From NCBI GenBank assembly GCA_949710005.1, contig OX453283.1, forward strand, positions 18,362,304-18,426,303: a stretch of DNA of 64,000 nt, given 5' to 3'. Below are positions 10,562 through 22,558 of this stretch, piece after piece. The notes below the pieces were generated by a model. The model made no database searches. It saw only the letters and a program-made list of their open reading frames with translations, and had not been told where the DNA came from. Numbering within the stretch: the stretch's first letter is position 1; each line of letters starts with the position of its first letter. The DNA is from Ricordea florida. Taxonomy: Eukaryota > Cnidaria > Anthozoa > Corallimorpharia > Ricordeidae. The translations under genes and the position numbers were made by a program.

Positions 10562-11151
10562 TTTATAAGAAAAAACTTTGAAATCTTCTTCAGTTTGCTG
10601 GATAGACTTAAAAGGAAGGCTAAATATTTCTGTAAAACAAACAAGCCACTTTGACCCGTAAGGTTTAATGGATCTTTACGGCCTATTATACTACTTGTAC
10701 CAGTTCTTCTAACAGTTTGTTTCTTTCTCTTGCCATCAACCGCATCTTTGCTGTTCAAGCCCGTCAGTTTTCCTTCAGCATAAGCCCTCTTTCCTGCTGC
10801 CACTCTGCTGGGTTCTTTTCTTTTTTTTGCACTAGTGTAGTCAGAAATATTGGAAATTACTAAAGGAAACAGCCCTTTGCTTGTCTGCACTTTCGCTCCA
10901 CTGAGCATTTTCTTTACAGGATTGTAAGTCAAAGAAAACACAGAGCGCTTCGGAAGCGCTTCACATTCATAAACACCTTGGTACTGTTTCCATTCGCTGC
11001 CACTTAAAGCTTTGAAAATAACTCTCTTAAAAATCTTTGTTTGTGGATTTTTCATTGAAGACCAAGTAACATCATAAAGTCTAGTATTCCAAGCTGCAGG
11101 AAGGCCATCTTGGGAATCGTTACCTTTGGCTTTAGTCGATTGTGATGACAT
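10519..11151 (-). CDS. ORF C, unknown basic protein
   Basis: ATG at 11151 (MSSQSTKAKGND) opens about 210 codons; an in-frame TTG at 11175 was rejected as start. The N-terminal half reads WNTRLYDVTWSSMKNPQTK and YQGVYECEALPKRSVFSL, plausibly a folded beta-rich domain. The second half is strongly basic with an NLS-like cluster (SAKKRKEPSR and DGKRKKQTVRR), suggesting nuclear location or nucleic-acid binding. It begins 20 nt inside the end of the B copy and ends 43 nt inside D, all in different frames on one strand. Such packing is unlike ordinary cnidarian genes and fits a compact mobile element or viral genome. I do not recognise the family. Confidence 0.5.
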   Translation of the reverse strand: MSSQSTKAKGNDSQDGLPAAWNTRLYDVTWSSMKNPQTKIFKRVIFKALSGSEWKQYQGVYECEALPKRSVFSLTYNPVKKMLSGAKVQTSKGLFPLVISNISDYTSAKKRKEPSRVAAGKRAYAEGKLTGLNSKDAVDGKRKKQTVRRTGTSSIIGRKDPLNLTGQSGLFVLQKYLAFLLSLSSKLKKISKFFLIKCSFITILLKIPIF

Positions 11152-11600
11152 TCTTGTAGACTGGATTAGTTTCAACGTCTGAATCTTCAGCGGTAAGATC
11201 TAAAAAATAAAAAGCTTTGGTTAGATAAGCAATGAGTGGCCCTATTTATTTTAGTTTCATCGCTTACCGATCAAATCAACTTGAATCTTTGTGTTTCTGG
11301 TCCTTTTGCCTTCGGTTTGGGTAGATTGCTCAGAAAAGCTCCTCGCAGAAAGGCACAATTTCTTAACTGCCTTTCCTTCCTTGTCAACTGAACTTTTTGC
11401 TGCTCTTTTGGCGGCACTGGCATTACCTGTCAGTTTCGCATTAGGGTTTTCTTAACATAATAAACACTGTCTCCTTCTTGATCCCAAAGCCAGACATGAT
11501 GCAGCGCCCATATTTAGAATGTCAGTAAGTTCACGATATTCCATACAGCTAGAATACATGTAGTCGGGCTTTTTTTTGATAGCGGAATCGCTCTTATCCC
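11132..11600 (-). pseudogene. Second copy of gene AB 3' part (B'), frameshifted
   Basis: Minus-strand reading gives MYSSCMEYRELTDILNMG, parallel to HSSSIEYRDLDEILNVG in the copy at 4312-4890. After frame changes near 11510-11450 it continues to a donor (GTAAGC) at 11268, acceptor at 11199, and a terminal exon ending at 11132 with IQVDLIDLTAEDSD. The intron position and C-terminal hydrophobic-acidic motif are conserved between the copies. The 5' part is lost where a reverse transcriptase fragment abuts at about 11640. Confidence 0.6.
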
Positions 11601-11644
11601 TTCTTCTTTTATAACCAACTTTGTTGCTACTCTCCTGTTTTTCT

Positions 11645-12345
11645 CTAGTTCCACCTGACCAACTTCATTATGGGCTTCAAATAGAGCATCCTCATGACTA
11701 TGCCGTTGTTAAGGTTAAATGTGACGTCGAGGTAGTTAGCGATCTTGAGGTTAGTTTGGATAGTAATGTTTTGTCCGTGGGTCTTAAAATGCTTAGTTAT
11801 GTCCTTTCTTATTCTGTCAGCTTGAGGTCCCGTGATGTTCTTGAATACTGCTAGTCCGTCGTCTCTGTAAAGTCCGATGTTATGTTTTCCATGGGTATTG
11901 CATAAGTCGTTGAGTAGAAATAGGCCGACAAGTTCGCAAACTTCTGCGCCGTCGTAGCTGCCCATGGTCACGTCAAAGGAGTTGCTGTCTTTTTTGGTCC
12001 ATGCTTTTTTGGTCCACAACGTGAGTGCATGATTATGTCGATGTCGCGGTCCGGTATGTTAGTGTGCTGTTTTGCGAAATTAATGGAGTCTGTTAGAAGT
12101 TTTTCTGTGATGGAGGGGTAGAAACTTTCGATGTCGAAGATGGCGAATGTGTGTCGGTTCTTGTTAGGAATGTCGGAGTGCCATTTGATGACGGAGGCTG
12201 TGTTTTTCCATTGGTTGAGGCCGGTTTTATGTCTGACGGTGGTGTTAATGCTTTCGAGTATTTGCTTGGAGATTCATCCTATCTCGCTCTTGGCTGGGTT
12301 AATAAGGCGGCATGTAGGTCTGTTTGGTTTTTTGCATTTGTGAAC
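11645..12345 (-). pseudogene. Reverse transcriptase fragment (FDIESFYPSI / YRDD type)
   Basis: From 12345 downward the frame reads RPTCRLINPAKSEIG, ISKQILESINTTVRHK, TFAIFDIESFYPSI, FDVTMGSYDGAEVCELVG, and IGLYRDDGLAVF. These correspond to successive reverse transcriptase motifs, with the catalytic pair in YRDD. One frame change lies near 12275. N- and C-terminal parts are missing: the left end abuts B' and the right end abuts the E2 transposase-like remnant after its residues KITLVHK. I could not place it confidently in a clade; Penelope-like or an unusual LINE group are options. Confidence 0.75.
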
Positions 12346-13765
12346 AAGAGTTATTTTTCTAATCTCTTTGCCATCTGTAGTCAGCTTTCCATTTGCAACA
12401 TAGTCATATCTCTTCCATTTTACTTCATGGTTGTCACTTTCATCCTTTTCCTCTGGCAGCAAAATCAGTTTCTTGACTCCACACTCTTCACATTCTCTTT
12501 TTAAGCCCTGGAGTTTGAAGAATTTTCGACCTTCTTGTAAAGGGGAAAGGGTTTGCTCAATCATACCACTGACTGAAGAATACACCTCTACATCAGCTTC
12601 CTCAGCCCCTTCTTCTCTTGCATCTAGGACCCTTTTGCAAAATTTCATACAGTCCTTGAACACTATCTGGAGCTCAACGTGCTGCCGACACATGCATGTC
12701 TGCCTGTCCCTTTCTCTTGCACCCTTATCAAAATAGGGTTTGAGGTTTTCAAATTTTCTCTGGGAAATCTTTATTTCTGGATGCATTGAAGTAAACTCAA
12801 TATAGGCGTCTCTGTGTTTTCTCTAACACATGCTTCACATGTTCAACCCAGGTTTTTACTCCTACGCGTTTCCTAATGACATCCTTGTTGTTTCCTGTCG
12901 GTCTGCTTGCCACTAATTTCCAGTAATCATACACAACTTCTTTGGTTTCTTCTGAGATTGCATCCCTTCTTGTCTTTCGTTCCATAGCGAGTCAACTGGG
13001 TTCTTCATCTTTAAAGATCTTCTCACGTTTTTGATACTTCTTCTATTAAAAGCTATGAGCTTTGAAAGTGTTTTCTGGCTTCTATGCTTCTTGACATTTT
13101 GTCCAAAAGATAGTGATTTTGCAGCAGCAATTGCAGCCCTTCCTCTGTTAGATTTATCCTTTTTAACAGCTTTGAGGCCTTCAGACAAATCGCTAGCCAG
13201 AGTGCCACAATTCCTTTTTCTTTTGGTATTCTTACCAATCCTTGTTTTTCAAGAACTTTTCTCGTTCTCTGACTCTCTGTAATTGTTGCCACTAATTCTG
13301 CTTTCTTTTCAGGGGTATCTGGCATACTTTTCTTTAATCGTCCAACAGCACGTTTCTTTGCCATTCTGTTGGGAAAGGCAGGCGTGCCACCAACGTCAAT
13401 TGGGATGGCTTCCGCTTGAGGGTTTTCTTTTAATTTCTGTCTGTATCGCTTGCTTCTTTCTCTGGCCAATTTTTTCTTATTTTCAAGTTTTTCATTCACT
13501 TCATTGATTGTCTTGTACTTGGTTGTCTCCCGTTGAATTTTCTTCGTGATTTCTTTGATCGGGGTGTTTTTGCTTCTCAAAGACCGTGCATGTCTGCGCT
13601 TGGCTTCTTGACTTTTCTTTTGGGCTTCCTGTACTTTTTGAAAAATTTTCTCTCTATTGTTTTCATAATGAGCTCTTCTTTTCTCTTGCTTTTCCTTCGT
13701 CTTTTGCTCTCGCCACTGCTGAATCCTAGAAATTCCAGAATCCTTAACTCCTGAATGTATTTCAC
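12346..13765 (-). pseudogene. DDE-type transposase-like remnant E2 (5' half)
   Basis: This is a diverged paralogue of the element at 15101-17874. Matching segments in order are a basic N-terminus (REKIFQKVQEAQKKSQEAK), MPDTPEKKAELVATI, AISEETKEVVYDYW with SRPTGNNKDV, ARERDRQTCMCRQHVELQIV, and ECEECGVKKLILLPEE. The frame changes at least four times. It stops at KITLVHK, where the reverse transcriptase fragment begins, so the catalytic half is gone. The CMCRQH and CEECG cysteines suggest a zinc-binding N-terminal region. Confidence 0.65.
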
Positions 13766-15100
13766 GGCCTTGTGCTCACATGTTCAATACAAACATTTAA
13801 AAAAAAGGCGTATTCAGAATGCACGTGCTATGACGATATTTCCTGCTCATTTCCTGAGCTTATGCAATATTTTTCTTCCTAATATGGAAGTCTAAGATAA
13901 TGCAAATTTATTGAGTAAACAGTGAGTCATTTTCAGGTTATTTTAGAGCGAACGAAACGGTACAAGCGGTTGCTGTATCGAGCAAGATTTTGCTTGAAAG
14001 TCGATCGCTTACTCTTCGCAGAAGAAAATAACTCTCTTGGAATTTAGAATAAACTCAAATCTCAATATTTTCGTCGAGTTTTGACCATGTCGACTGATTT
14101 TGGTATCAAAATCTAGCATGACATTTGAGCATTTTCCTCTTGTCAACTTTGATACAATCCAGAACACTGAGTGCAGAAAGGATGCCAAGAAAGGTCAACG
14201 ACCGAAAATTTTGCTTGCCGTATCACACTGCGTCCCAAATGTTTAGAGCGCAGAAAAAGGTTAATTCCGTACGAATTCAGTGACACCCCAAAACACTGCA
14301 CGAAAGTTAAAATCAACTTATGAGCGTTGTCTGGATGACAAATTGTTTTGTGAGGCAAGCAATATGAATAATATGTGACTTTGAAAATGTTTTGTCTCTT
14401 CTAAGTCTTGAGAGTGATGCATCAGATCACAAGTGGTTTAGTCAGTTTTGACGAAAATCAAATGGGAATTTTGAGGTGTTTGTTTGAGTTATAACTAACA
14501 ATAAGAATGTTCTTAACACATAAAAGTTTTGAGGACGGTAAAACAAATGCAAGTTAGCAAAAACAGGCAAAAGCTGAAGGACCACTATCCGCGTGTGTTA
14601 CGCGTGATGCCATGTCTTTACTGCAACCTTCACAACTCAGTGAGGATTTATTTTTTTATGATAAAACATAATTCCCCAACCTTTATCAGAAAATTATCTT
14701 TAATATACCTCTGATAATTGAGGAAAGTCTCAAATGCACTCAATAATTGTGTGCCGAGATATTTAAATATATTTTATGCTGAGCGGTGAATTTTTCTTGT
14801 GATCAATTTCAACTGTGCTACTGATCTATGACTTGTAGCACAATCACCATGCACTTTTGTGTAACACTAGGCAAATTTGCCAAATCTGAAGGAAAGCAAC
14901 CAAACTGTACAATTTGCTTATATTTCAGCTACATATCACTAACAAATCATTTCTTGTTTCATTTCTGTCATTTTTAAGGTATTCGGGAAAAAATAAAAAT
15001 TACCCAGAATCCCTTGTGGGCTTGGCATTTTTACAAAAGTACATGGTGACATGCAAAATAGAAGGAGATCTTCACTGTTCAGTTTTAAAAGCATAATTTT
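13766..15100. other. Non-coding interval between E1 and E2
   Basis: No gene with supported codons was found. ORFs here are short, lack recognisable motifs and are not bounded by convincing splice sites. The interval probably holds the decayed ends of the two flanking elements. Confidence 0.5.
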
Positions 15101-17874
15101 CTACATAGAAGCTATTATTTCCTCATTTACTTCCAAAGGGACCTGAAAGATCCCTTTATGTTTTTGCTTAAGTTCACCACAAACATGGCAAACCATGCCA
15201 GCAAGCACATATGCTGACTTCTTCTTGTTTAGCTTATAGGTCATGTCAATCAAGTTCTCTCTGATAAAAAAATGCCCATTTAACACTGTAGAGCCTCCTT
15301 CAAATGAAGAGCTGTAGTCATCAGTGATTGCACTATCCAGTTCAATTACACCTTCACTGGTCACTTTCAGGAGGTAGTACTCAAAGTCTGGATCATCAGC
15401 GGCAGCAGTGGCAACCACCACACTGTCCTTGGTAGCCAGGCCAGGAATCTGCACTGCCATATCAAGGAGAGCTACTTCTGTGGTCTCAACCACCTGGCAA
15501 GTAGTTGCCGCAGATGACTCTCTTTCCAGTTTTACCTCTCTCCATTCATCAACCCACTCTTTGTTGACACGCTGGCCAGGCTCCCCATTGATACAGTCAA
15601 TGCAATAGCATGTTCGGCTGCGTATGAATACCTTTCCCTGCTCAGCAGTTGTTCTGACACAATGAAGTTTCCTGATGCCTTTAAGTTCCTTGAATGTTCT
15701 CTCTGGCCTTTTCCCAACAATAGCTTCAGCACCTTTTGTTGGCACGTAGAAGAACACTCTTCTTTGAAGACCTACAGCCTTTTGTCTAGAAGCATAATTA
15801 GTGGCTGTTGGTGAGGTGAAGGTGGCAGTCAGGAAGTTTGTCATATCTCTTCCATTTCTGATGACTGCTGTTTTCCTCAGTACAGCTTGACTTTTTGTTT
15901 GACATTTGCTCCAGCAGCATCCTGTTCATCTTTAGCATGAGAAGTCTCAAAGAAACTTTGCTGGACTAGATATCCAAAATCAGCTAAGGAATCAATGCAA
16001 TTGCGCGACTTGTATTGGGCTGCACAACCATCAGTGAACTCAAGCATCTGATTTATTTTAACTTTTACAGTTTCATCAAGGTAACTTTTCACAAGCTCCT
16101 GAGCCTTATGCACTGCATGATAGTCCTGGACATCATCATCAGAGATGACAAAGAGGTGTTCTTTTACAATTTGAGGGTTCTCCTCAGTGCTTGTTTTGCC
16201 ATCCATTGATTCAACTGCATGAGGGTAGAGAATGGTTATGTGGAGAGAGATCTGTGCAACATCAAAGTATTCTGACTGCAATTCATCCTGTTGTCTGCAG
16301 CTGTATCCCTCCAAGTAATCATGAACACACAGGACATCATTGATTGGTAGATATTGAATTAAATTTTCCATTTGATTTCGATGCCATTTGGTCATAAATG
16401 AATGGTGAGGATAATCTTTTAGAAGATTCAAGAAGTAGTTGAACATTTCCCTTGGTGGAGTTTGCTTCGTAACCAAAGCTATCTTCTTTTTCTCTTGACC
16501 ATTTGGCATAAATTTGCCCATTCCAATGTAAGAATAATGCTTCCCGATGACAAGTCCATCTACTGCATGTGACAACTCTTCAGGTTGTAGCTCAAACTTC
16601 TGCACTCATTGCTCACATACCATGTCAAGGCACTTCATCTTGTGATAATCACTTCTTGTTTCTCACACAACTGCTTCTGTTACTGTGGAAGGTATAGTAA
16701 CAGAGTCTGTGTCTCCATTCTTCACAACTGCCTTTCGAAATCTCATGCAGTCCTTGAATATAATTTGAATTTCTACATGCTTTCTGCAAAGGCATGACCT
16801 GCGATCTCTTTCCTTCGCAGCACAGACAAAGAAAGGCTTCAGAGCTTCAAATGTCCTCTGCTTTAACTTTACATCTGGATAAAGGGCCTTGAATTCTAAA
16901 TATGCCTCAGTCTGGGTCTTCTCCATGACATGCTTAGTGTGTTCAACATACTGCTTTTTTCCTGTCCGTTGTTTTACGACGTCATTGCGATCTCCTGTGG
17001 GTCTGCTGACGTCATGGATCCAAAAGTTAAATGCAATCTTTTTGACATCCTCACTGATCGCATCACCTGTTTTTCTCTCTGTGTACAACCAGCTTTTCCT
17101 TTCCCCTGCAAGTATCTGGCTCCTTTCTGAGATTGCTCTACTGACAACTCAGCTATCCACATTAACCAGCTTTGAAAGGGACGTTTTGGCTCTGGACTGG
17201 GAAACATTTTTTCCAAAAGCAAGGGTTTTGAAGGCAGAGTATGCAGCTCTGTTGTCATTTGAGCCACTCTTCTTGACATGTTCTAAGCCCTCTGATATGT
17301 CTGCAGCAGGTGCCTTGAGAGCGGATGTCTCCTTTTCCTCTTCTGGTGTTTTCATTAGGCCCTTCTTTACAAGGATGCCTCTTGTCCCTGGACTGGATGC
17401 AACTTTGGCTAACAACTCAGCTTTCTTTTCCGGAGTTTCAGGGAGTGCCTGCATCGTCTTATCTAATGAGCGTTTCTTGGACATTCTGTTGCTGAATGGT
17501 GATTGTGGGGACGAAGAAGGACCGCCTTCTTTATCAGTATCTGACAGATGCAATCTTCTTTTTTCTTCCCTTTGTCTCTCGCGATATCTTTTCACTCGTT
17601 CATATCTTTGCTGACGAAGTTTCTCCTTTTTCTCTTCCAAATTTTTTTCTTACCGACTCTTTTCCTGCCGGTTTGTTTCATGTGCCTTGGGTCTTGTAAC
17701 AGGAGCTTGTTGCTTTCGTCTGCATTCTTGAACTTCCTTTATTCTACGGTTGCAATTTCTTTCGTAGTAGGATTTGTGTTTAGCTTTATTTCTCTCAATC
17801 TTTTGGAGCCTCCATTCTTTCATTTTATCAGCATTTGAAGTAGATGTATTCATAGATTTCTTCTTTGCATCCAT
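15101..17874 (-). pseudogene. DDE-type transposase-like gene E1 (TDGCxxQYKS family), decayed
   Basis: ATG at 17874 opens one long frame that runs to ~15890 and is interrupted only by in-frame stops at 17650-52, 17149-51, 16663-65 and 16606-08; a single-base shift near 15880 moves to the last segment (ending 15101). Order: basic coiled N-terminus, ALPETPEKKAELLAKVASS, SRPTGDRNDVVKQR, RDRRSCLCRKHVEIQIIF, then an RNase-H-like core with likely acidic residues in LCVHDYLEGYS, MLEFTDGCAAQYKSRN and KDEQDAAGANVKQ. The C-terminal region has CYCIDC and CHVCGE zinc-like pairs. I recall this motif set in an uncharacterised multicopy family of aquatic invertebrates. Its single frame with scattered stops indicates moderate age. 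Confidence 0.7.
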
Positions 17875-18614
17875 GACAAGCGCTATAGCTGTTAAGGTCC
17901 TAAGAAAAACACGCGTGCAAATGATGTAATACAAAAGACGGCACTACAAACATGTGCTTTATCTCCTCTTATAGGGGGTCTCTATATAATCAATCAACAA
18001 TCTTTATTCCTCTTAAGATAAAAAGACATCTTAAGCTATATCTAACAAGGCTGTGCTCTAAGAAAATTTTCAGGGAGCCCATGCCAGCTAGGGTGCCCGG
18101 CCCTTCAGGTTGGTCGCCCAAAATAATTAATTATTCAATTAATTAATTATTATCATGGTTTAATTAGTTAGTAATTAACTAAACCATGAAATTAAATCAT
18201 ACTGATACAACCAATTTACATATCTTTTTGATGTTATAATATTGATTTGTACAGCATACACACTAACATTTCTCTTGGCTGCTTTTTGTCAGCAGACATG
18301 TTTGACTGTCTGTTAACACAGCATTATGTCAATGTTAATACAGAGTTTGTAAAAGAAGACTGATTAAAAGCCACAATAATTTTTATTTTCAACGATCACA
18401 TTATGGTCTAACTCTAAACAAGTGGCATGTTAATGTAGTACTGCCCAGTTTCTTATCTTGCTTAGTCTCTCTTGCAAAAAATTTAACACAACATATTGAA
18501 TTCGTGGTTATTATTGTACTCAGTCAATATCACTCAATAAAGATGTTCACACATGCATAGCAACCATAAATAAACTTCTCAGCTAACTGATTATACAAAT
18601 GTTTTGCTCAGTCC
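17875..18614. other. AT-rich non-coding interval with palindrome
   Basis: It contains the near-palindrome at about 18154-18188 (CATGGTTTA ... TAAACCATG) and many TTAATTAA tracts. No gene was seen. Confidence 0.5.
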
Positions 18615-19261
18615 TTAACCCTTTGGTGACTGTTTTGGTAAAAAATGACCAGCTCATCTTGTATTCAACCAATTTTGTCATGCTATATGTCATTTTAAAG
18701 CTAAAGAAATGGACATCAAGACTATGTTGTCAGTTTCCTTGAATCTCTTTTAATTAATTAATTTAAGCCAATTTATGCTAATTAAAATGTCACGCAATAC
18801 ACATTTTTTAGGAGAAAATTTTTAGTAACATCTGCTCTTTATGTAGCATTGAAAACTGAAAAAAGAAAAGTTGTTTCCCATTAAGTACTCTATATTTCCT
18901 GAAAATTTAATTAAAATTCAATAAAAATTCACATTGTTATGCCTATTTCTTTCGGGTGCCCTCAAAAGCCCTGTTTTGCCTTCACTACACCTATATGGGT
19001 GCATGGGTGATACAAGTGCCCAATCTCTACATTAGCACAATTTAAGTTAAATGCCACTCATTTTGAGTATTTTACTTGTATAAAATAGCAATTAATTTTT
19101 AGAAATAAAAATCTACATGCACCACAACCGGACACGTAAACCCCTAAAAACCACCGCATGGAAAACGGGGACCGTGTACCCCCAACCAGTGTTATGATGC
19201 CACCTTTGGGGTTTCAAGGGGCCTTACCTAACAAAGAACAACTTAAAGTGTCTTTTTACAA

Positions 19262-22024
19262 TTAATCACAGTGATAGTCCTTGCTGTGCCAAATCTCAAA
19301 GCAGTTTTTGTCCTGAGTGCAATGTAGATAAACATTGTTACATTGTGGTGCACTGCAGCAAGTCCGAACTTTCATTTCCTTCTGTGTTGCTTTATAACAA
19401 ACTTTACAGTTCCTCTTAGTGTCAGTAAACTTTGGTATATCCACAGTTACAAACTCCCCAGGCTCCTTTGTTGGGGGGCTTGAACACTGGAGGTGCTCCA
19501 TATTCATCCAAGCCTGCTAGATCTCTCACAAGTTCCTCTTGATACTCTGCAATTGCAAACTTTTGAGGACGCTTGAGTGCTTCATTGTCAGGGTGCTCTG
19601 CACGATGAAGTTGAAATAGAATGTAACTGTTGACAATAGCTATGTCAATCATGTGAAAAAACAATGTTTTCCACCACCTCATACACTTTCAAAGAGCACA
19701 GTTCTTTGCAAGAATTTGATCTGAACGGTCAACTGCATTCATATAGTTATTATAATGTTCGATTGCTTTAGGCTGTTTTACATTATTTCTCCACACATTG
19801 CCCACTTACTCTTTTCTAGCAACCATTACAAAATCATTGGCACAGTCAATTGAAGTAAGGATAGTGACTGGTCGGTTGTCCTTCCATTGCTGAGCAAGGC
19901 ATACTCCATCTCTTTCCCATCTCATGCTTCCCCAGGGTTTCCGTCGTGCCCATTGTTGTCCCTTCTTCATTGTCACAGGGAATCCCCTCCTGTTCTCAGC
20001 AGCTGTACCAGTAGCTGGAATCAAAACTTGAAACAAATCTTTCACAAGCTTCACAGAAGTGTAAAAGTTATCAAAGTACAAATGATATCCCTGGTTCCTC
20101 AGAGGGGCAACAAGTTTCATTACTACATCATACCCTAACCCATTTGGACTTACCTCCTGTTGTGCATTTCTCCCTATGTACAAATCAAAGTCACAGGTGT
20201 ATCCATTCAAACTATCTGCCAAAACCCATAACTTTATACCCCACTTTGTTGGTTTGTTTTTTATATACTGCGGAATTCCAGACCGATGTTTTGATTTCAC
20301 CATTCTCTCATCAACAGCCACACGTTGAAAAGGTTGGTAGAGATCCTTGCATTTTTGCTTGAAAAAATCCAAAAAGCTAGTCACCTTTCTCAATTTGTCT
20401 TCCTCATCTTCTTCAACTGGATCGACAACATGAGGCATTCCCATAAGTGCCTTGAATCGGTCTCGGGACATAATTCTCCGTGCCCACAACCCATGGTATA
20501 AAGTTTTTGTGCTCCAATATCGGTGAAATGAGCTAACATGTACCAGGCCACAGTATAAAATGAGGGAAATCAATTTTTCTATTTCCTCAGGAGAAGTTTC
20601 AACCCAGGCACCTTCCTTGTCACCATAGTAGGGTTTGTCGCCAATGGCCCCCCATCCATAGCTATTGGTATGGGTACAGATAGTTCTTAGAAGTTCTGCT
20701 GTAAAGAAAAGCCTGAAAAAATTCTACAGCCCTTGTCATTGCACCTCTTAGCACTGGCATATTCAGATGCAATCCAGGTGGTCTCCTTGGGGTAAATGGG
20801 GGAATCTGATTTGGTGTATCAGGATCCTCGTAACTTCTACTTGCAGGTGCAGGTGGAGCTGCAGGTGCAGGGGGAGGATCACCCATTCCCCTGCCCCTTC
20901 CCCTACCCCTTCCCCTACCCCTTGTTGGCCTCTGCTGGGGTAGTCTCCTACCTCTTCTTGGTGGTCTTTCTTGCCCCTCTGCGGACGCATCAGAATCACT
21001 TACCTCAACTTCCGACTGCTCACTAGAGTCACTATCAGAAATCATAGCTTTGATATCTGATTCGTGCTCACTGAAAAAAAAAACGTGAAATGAGTTTTTT
21101 TTTTAGAATTTGGAAAGGACAAAACTGTAACACCAATATAAAATGAAATGTTCAGCGGCTAATAAGCAAATTTTGGGCTAAAATTTGCTCTTTAGATATT
21201 ACAATGTTGTCCTTTGATCAAAGGTCACAAACTGGAGAGATCATTACTGAAGATAAATAAATCAAACAAAAACCTTATTATGTTTACTCTTTAGGGCTCG
21301 ATAAAATACATATAGCGTTGTTTGTACACTACCAACAGTGAAGTAAAAAACAGAATTACAATAAATAACTTGATCAAGGCCAAGATTTTTCGCTATTCAT
21401 GAAACATTCCTGACAACATTCCACGGTTATGTCCACATACAAATGAAACTGGTGAAAGGGATATTATACGTCAATTCCATAAAATTTCATCAGAAAAGGG
21501 TTCTCAGTGAAAGAAAATGTTATTTACAAATTCTTTGGACGCTAGAAAATGCAAACGAATAACAAAATTACCATGATATTTCTTCTCGCGAACACATGTT
21601 TGGAGGCTCAAGTTACGCATTGCGCGAAAAAATCAGCTGATCGTATGGTACTCAAAACTGTGGTAAGAAATGAATAAATCAGGCCCAGAAAGCTTCTCTT
21701 TCCATCGTTTTAGTTTACTTAAGACTTTTAGTTTCATTTTTTTGCAGAAAGATGACGGGAAAAGAGCAAAACTCGGGCTAAGTGAAGGCTAAATTCCAAC
21801 GCACTCATATTTCATCATGTTGTTTACACAATCGCTTACCTCCATTCTCTCTCTGAAGCATGATTTCCTTCGAGTTCTTGGTCTAAATCAAACTCCTCTC
21901 CACTCGAAATTCCACCAGTGTTACTGTCAATATCACGTTCAGCATCACTGCCATCTCGGGCACAAATTTCAGCTGCTTCTTCAGCCGTGGAAGTCACGCG
22001 TGAACGCTTGCTCGAAGACGCCAT
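19262..22024 (-). pseudogene. Two-exon piggyBac transposase, broken
   Basis: Exon 1 (22024-21840) begins MASSSKRSRVTSTAEEA and ends at a GTAAGC donor; exon 2 starts at 21070 after TTTCAG, and the split codon rejoins as Ser. Exon 2 has acidic and Arg-Gly-rich (GRGRGRGRGRG) regions and then the DDE_Tnp_1_7 domain: first catalytic region FQRVAVDERMVKSKHRSG, second YHLYFDNFYTSVK, third MIDIAIVNSYILF, then a cysteine-rich tail (CKVCY, CCSAPQCNNVYLHC). A frameshift lies near 20650, in-frame stops at 19806-08 and ~19687, and another shift at the G6 run near 19476. The N-terminal intron is unusual for an autonomous piggyBac but splices cleanly on paper. Confidence 0.85.
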
Positions 22025-22202
22025 TTAGAATAGAACCTTTCTTGTCACGCCGCATACAAAAAACGTGAATTTCGACTAGCCAATGAGATCTATGAATTCC
22101 ACAATGGATTCTTTTTGATTGGCTACATCCATAGTTTATTTTTAAACGGATTCAGTAAAATTAAATTAATTTAACTCAAAAAAATTTGGAAATACGTCAT
22201 TG

Positions 22203-22481
22203 TGACGGAAATTATTCCGTGATTAGATTCCTGAGTCAATTAAGATAGTGTCAGTATTGACATATGACAGCTTTGGTGGCTCACCATGGAGAAAGATGAT
22301 CTTACCTTTCAATCATAGTATCGCATATCATAAAGAGTTCTTGTTTTTAGTGCACGCGGGACGCGAGGAGAGGGATTACGCAGTTGTTATGTAGTGAGTT
22401 TGTGAGAGAAATATTCGGCGAAATAAACGGGAAATTAATCAGTTCGGAATATTGCGGTGGATTACTGGCCCATTTCCGAAA
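22203..22481 (+). repeat. 5' LTR of BEL/Pao element
   Basis: It is 279 bp and matches the 3' LTR throughout by eye. It starts TGACGGAAATTATTCCGT, which contains an inverted GGAAATTATTCC. Confidence 0.85.
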
Positions 22482-22483
22482 CA

Positions 22484-22501
22484 GTGGCACCTCCGACGGG
22501 A
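22484..22501 (+). promoter_or_regulatory. Candidate tRNA primer-binding site
   Basis: TGGCACCTCCGACGGGAC lies 2-3 nt after the LTR end. TGG is the complement of the CCA end of a tRNA; I cannot name the tRNA. Confidence 0.45.
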
Positions 22502-22558
22502 CACAGGTTAAATTAATCGAAGAACCGGCAACAGACATTCGGGAATTACGAAACAACA

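Noticed and set aside
9617..11151. Adenovirus- or Polinton-type capsid genes for C and D
   Set aside because: Only general resemblance (beta-rich, compact, overlapping); no recognised capsid motif and no accompanying polymerase, ATPase, protease or integrase. Kept as a speculation in findings only.
17640..17660. Intron starting at CGGTAAGA in E1
   Set aside because: The same frame resumes directly after the TAA, so a nonsense change is more likely than splicing.
20882..20935. CCCCTACCCCTTCC repeats as a possible telomere-like or regulatory array
   Set aside because: They are the reverse of Arg-Gly codons in the piggyBac 2 transposase.
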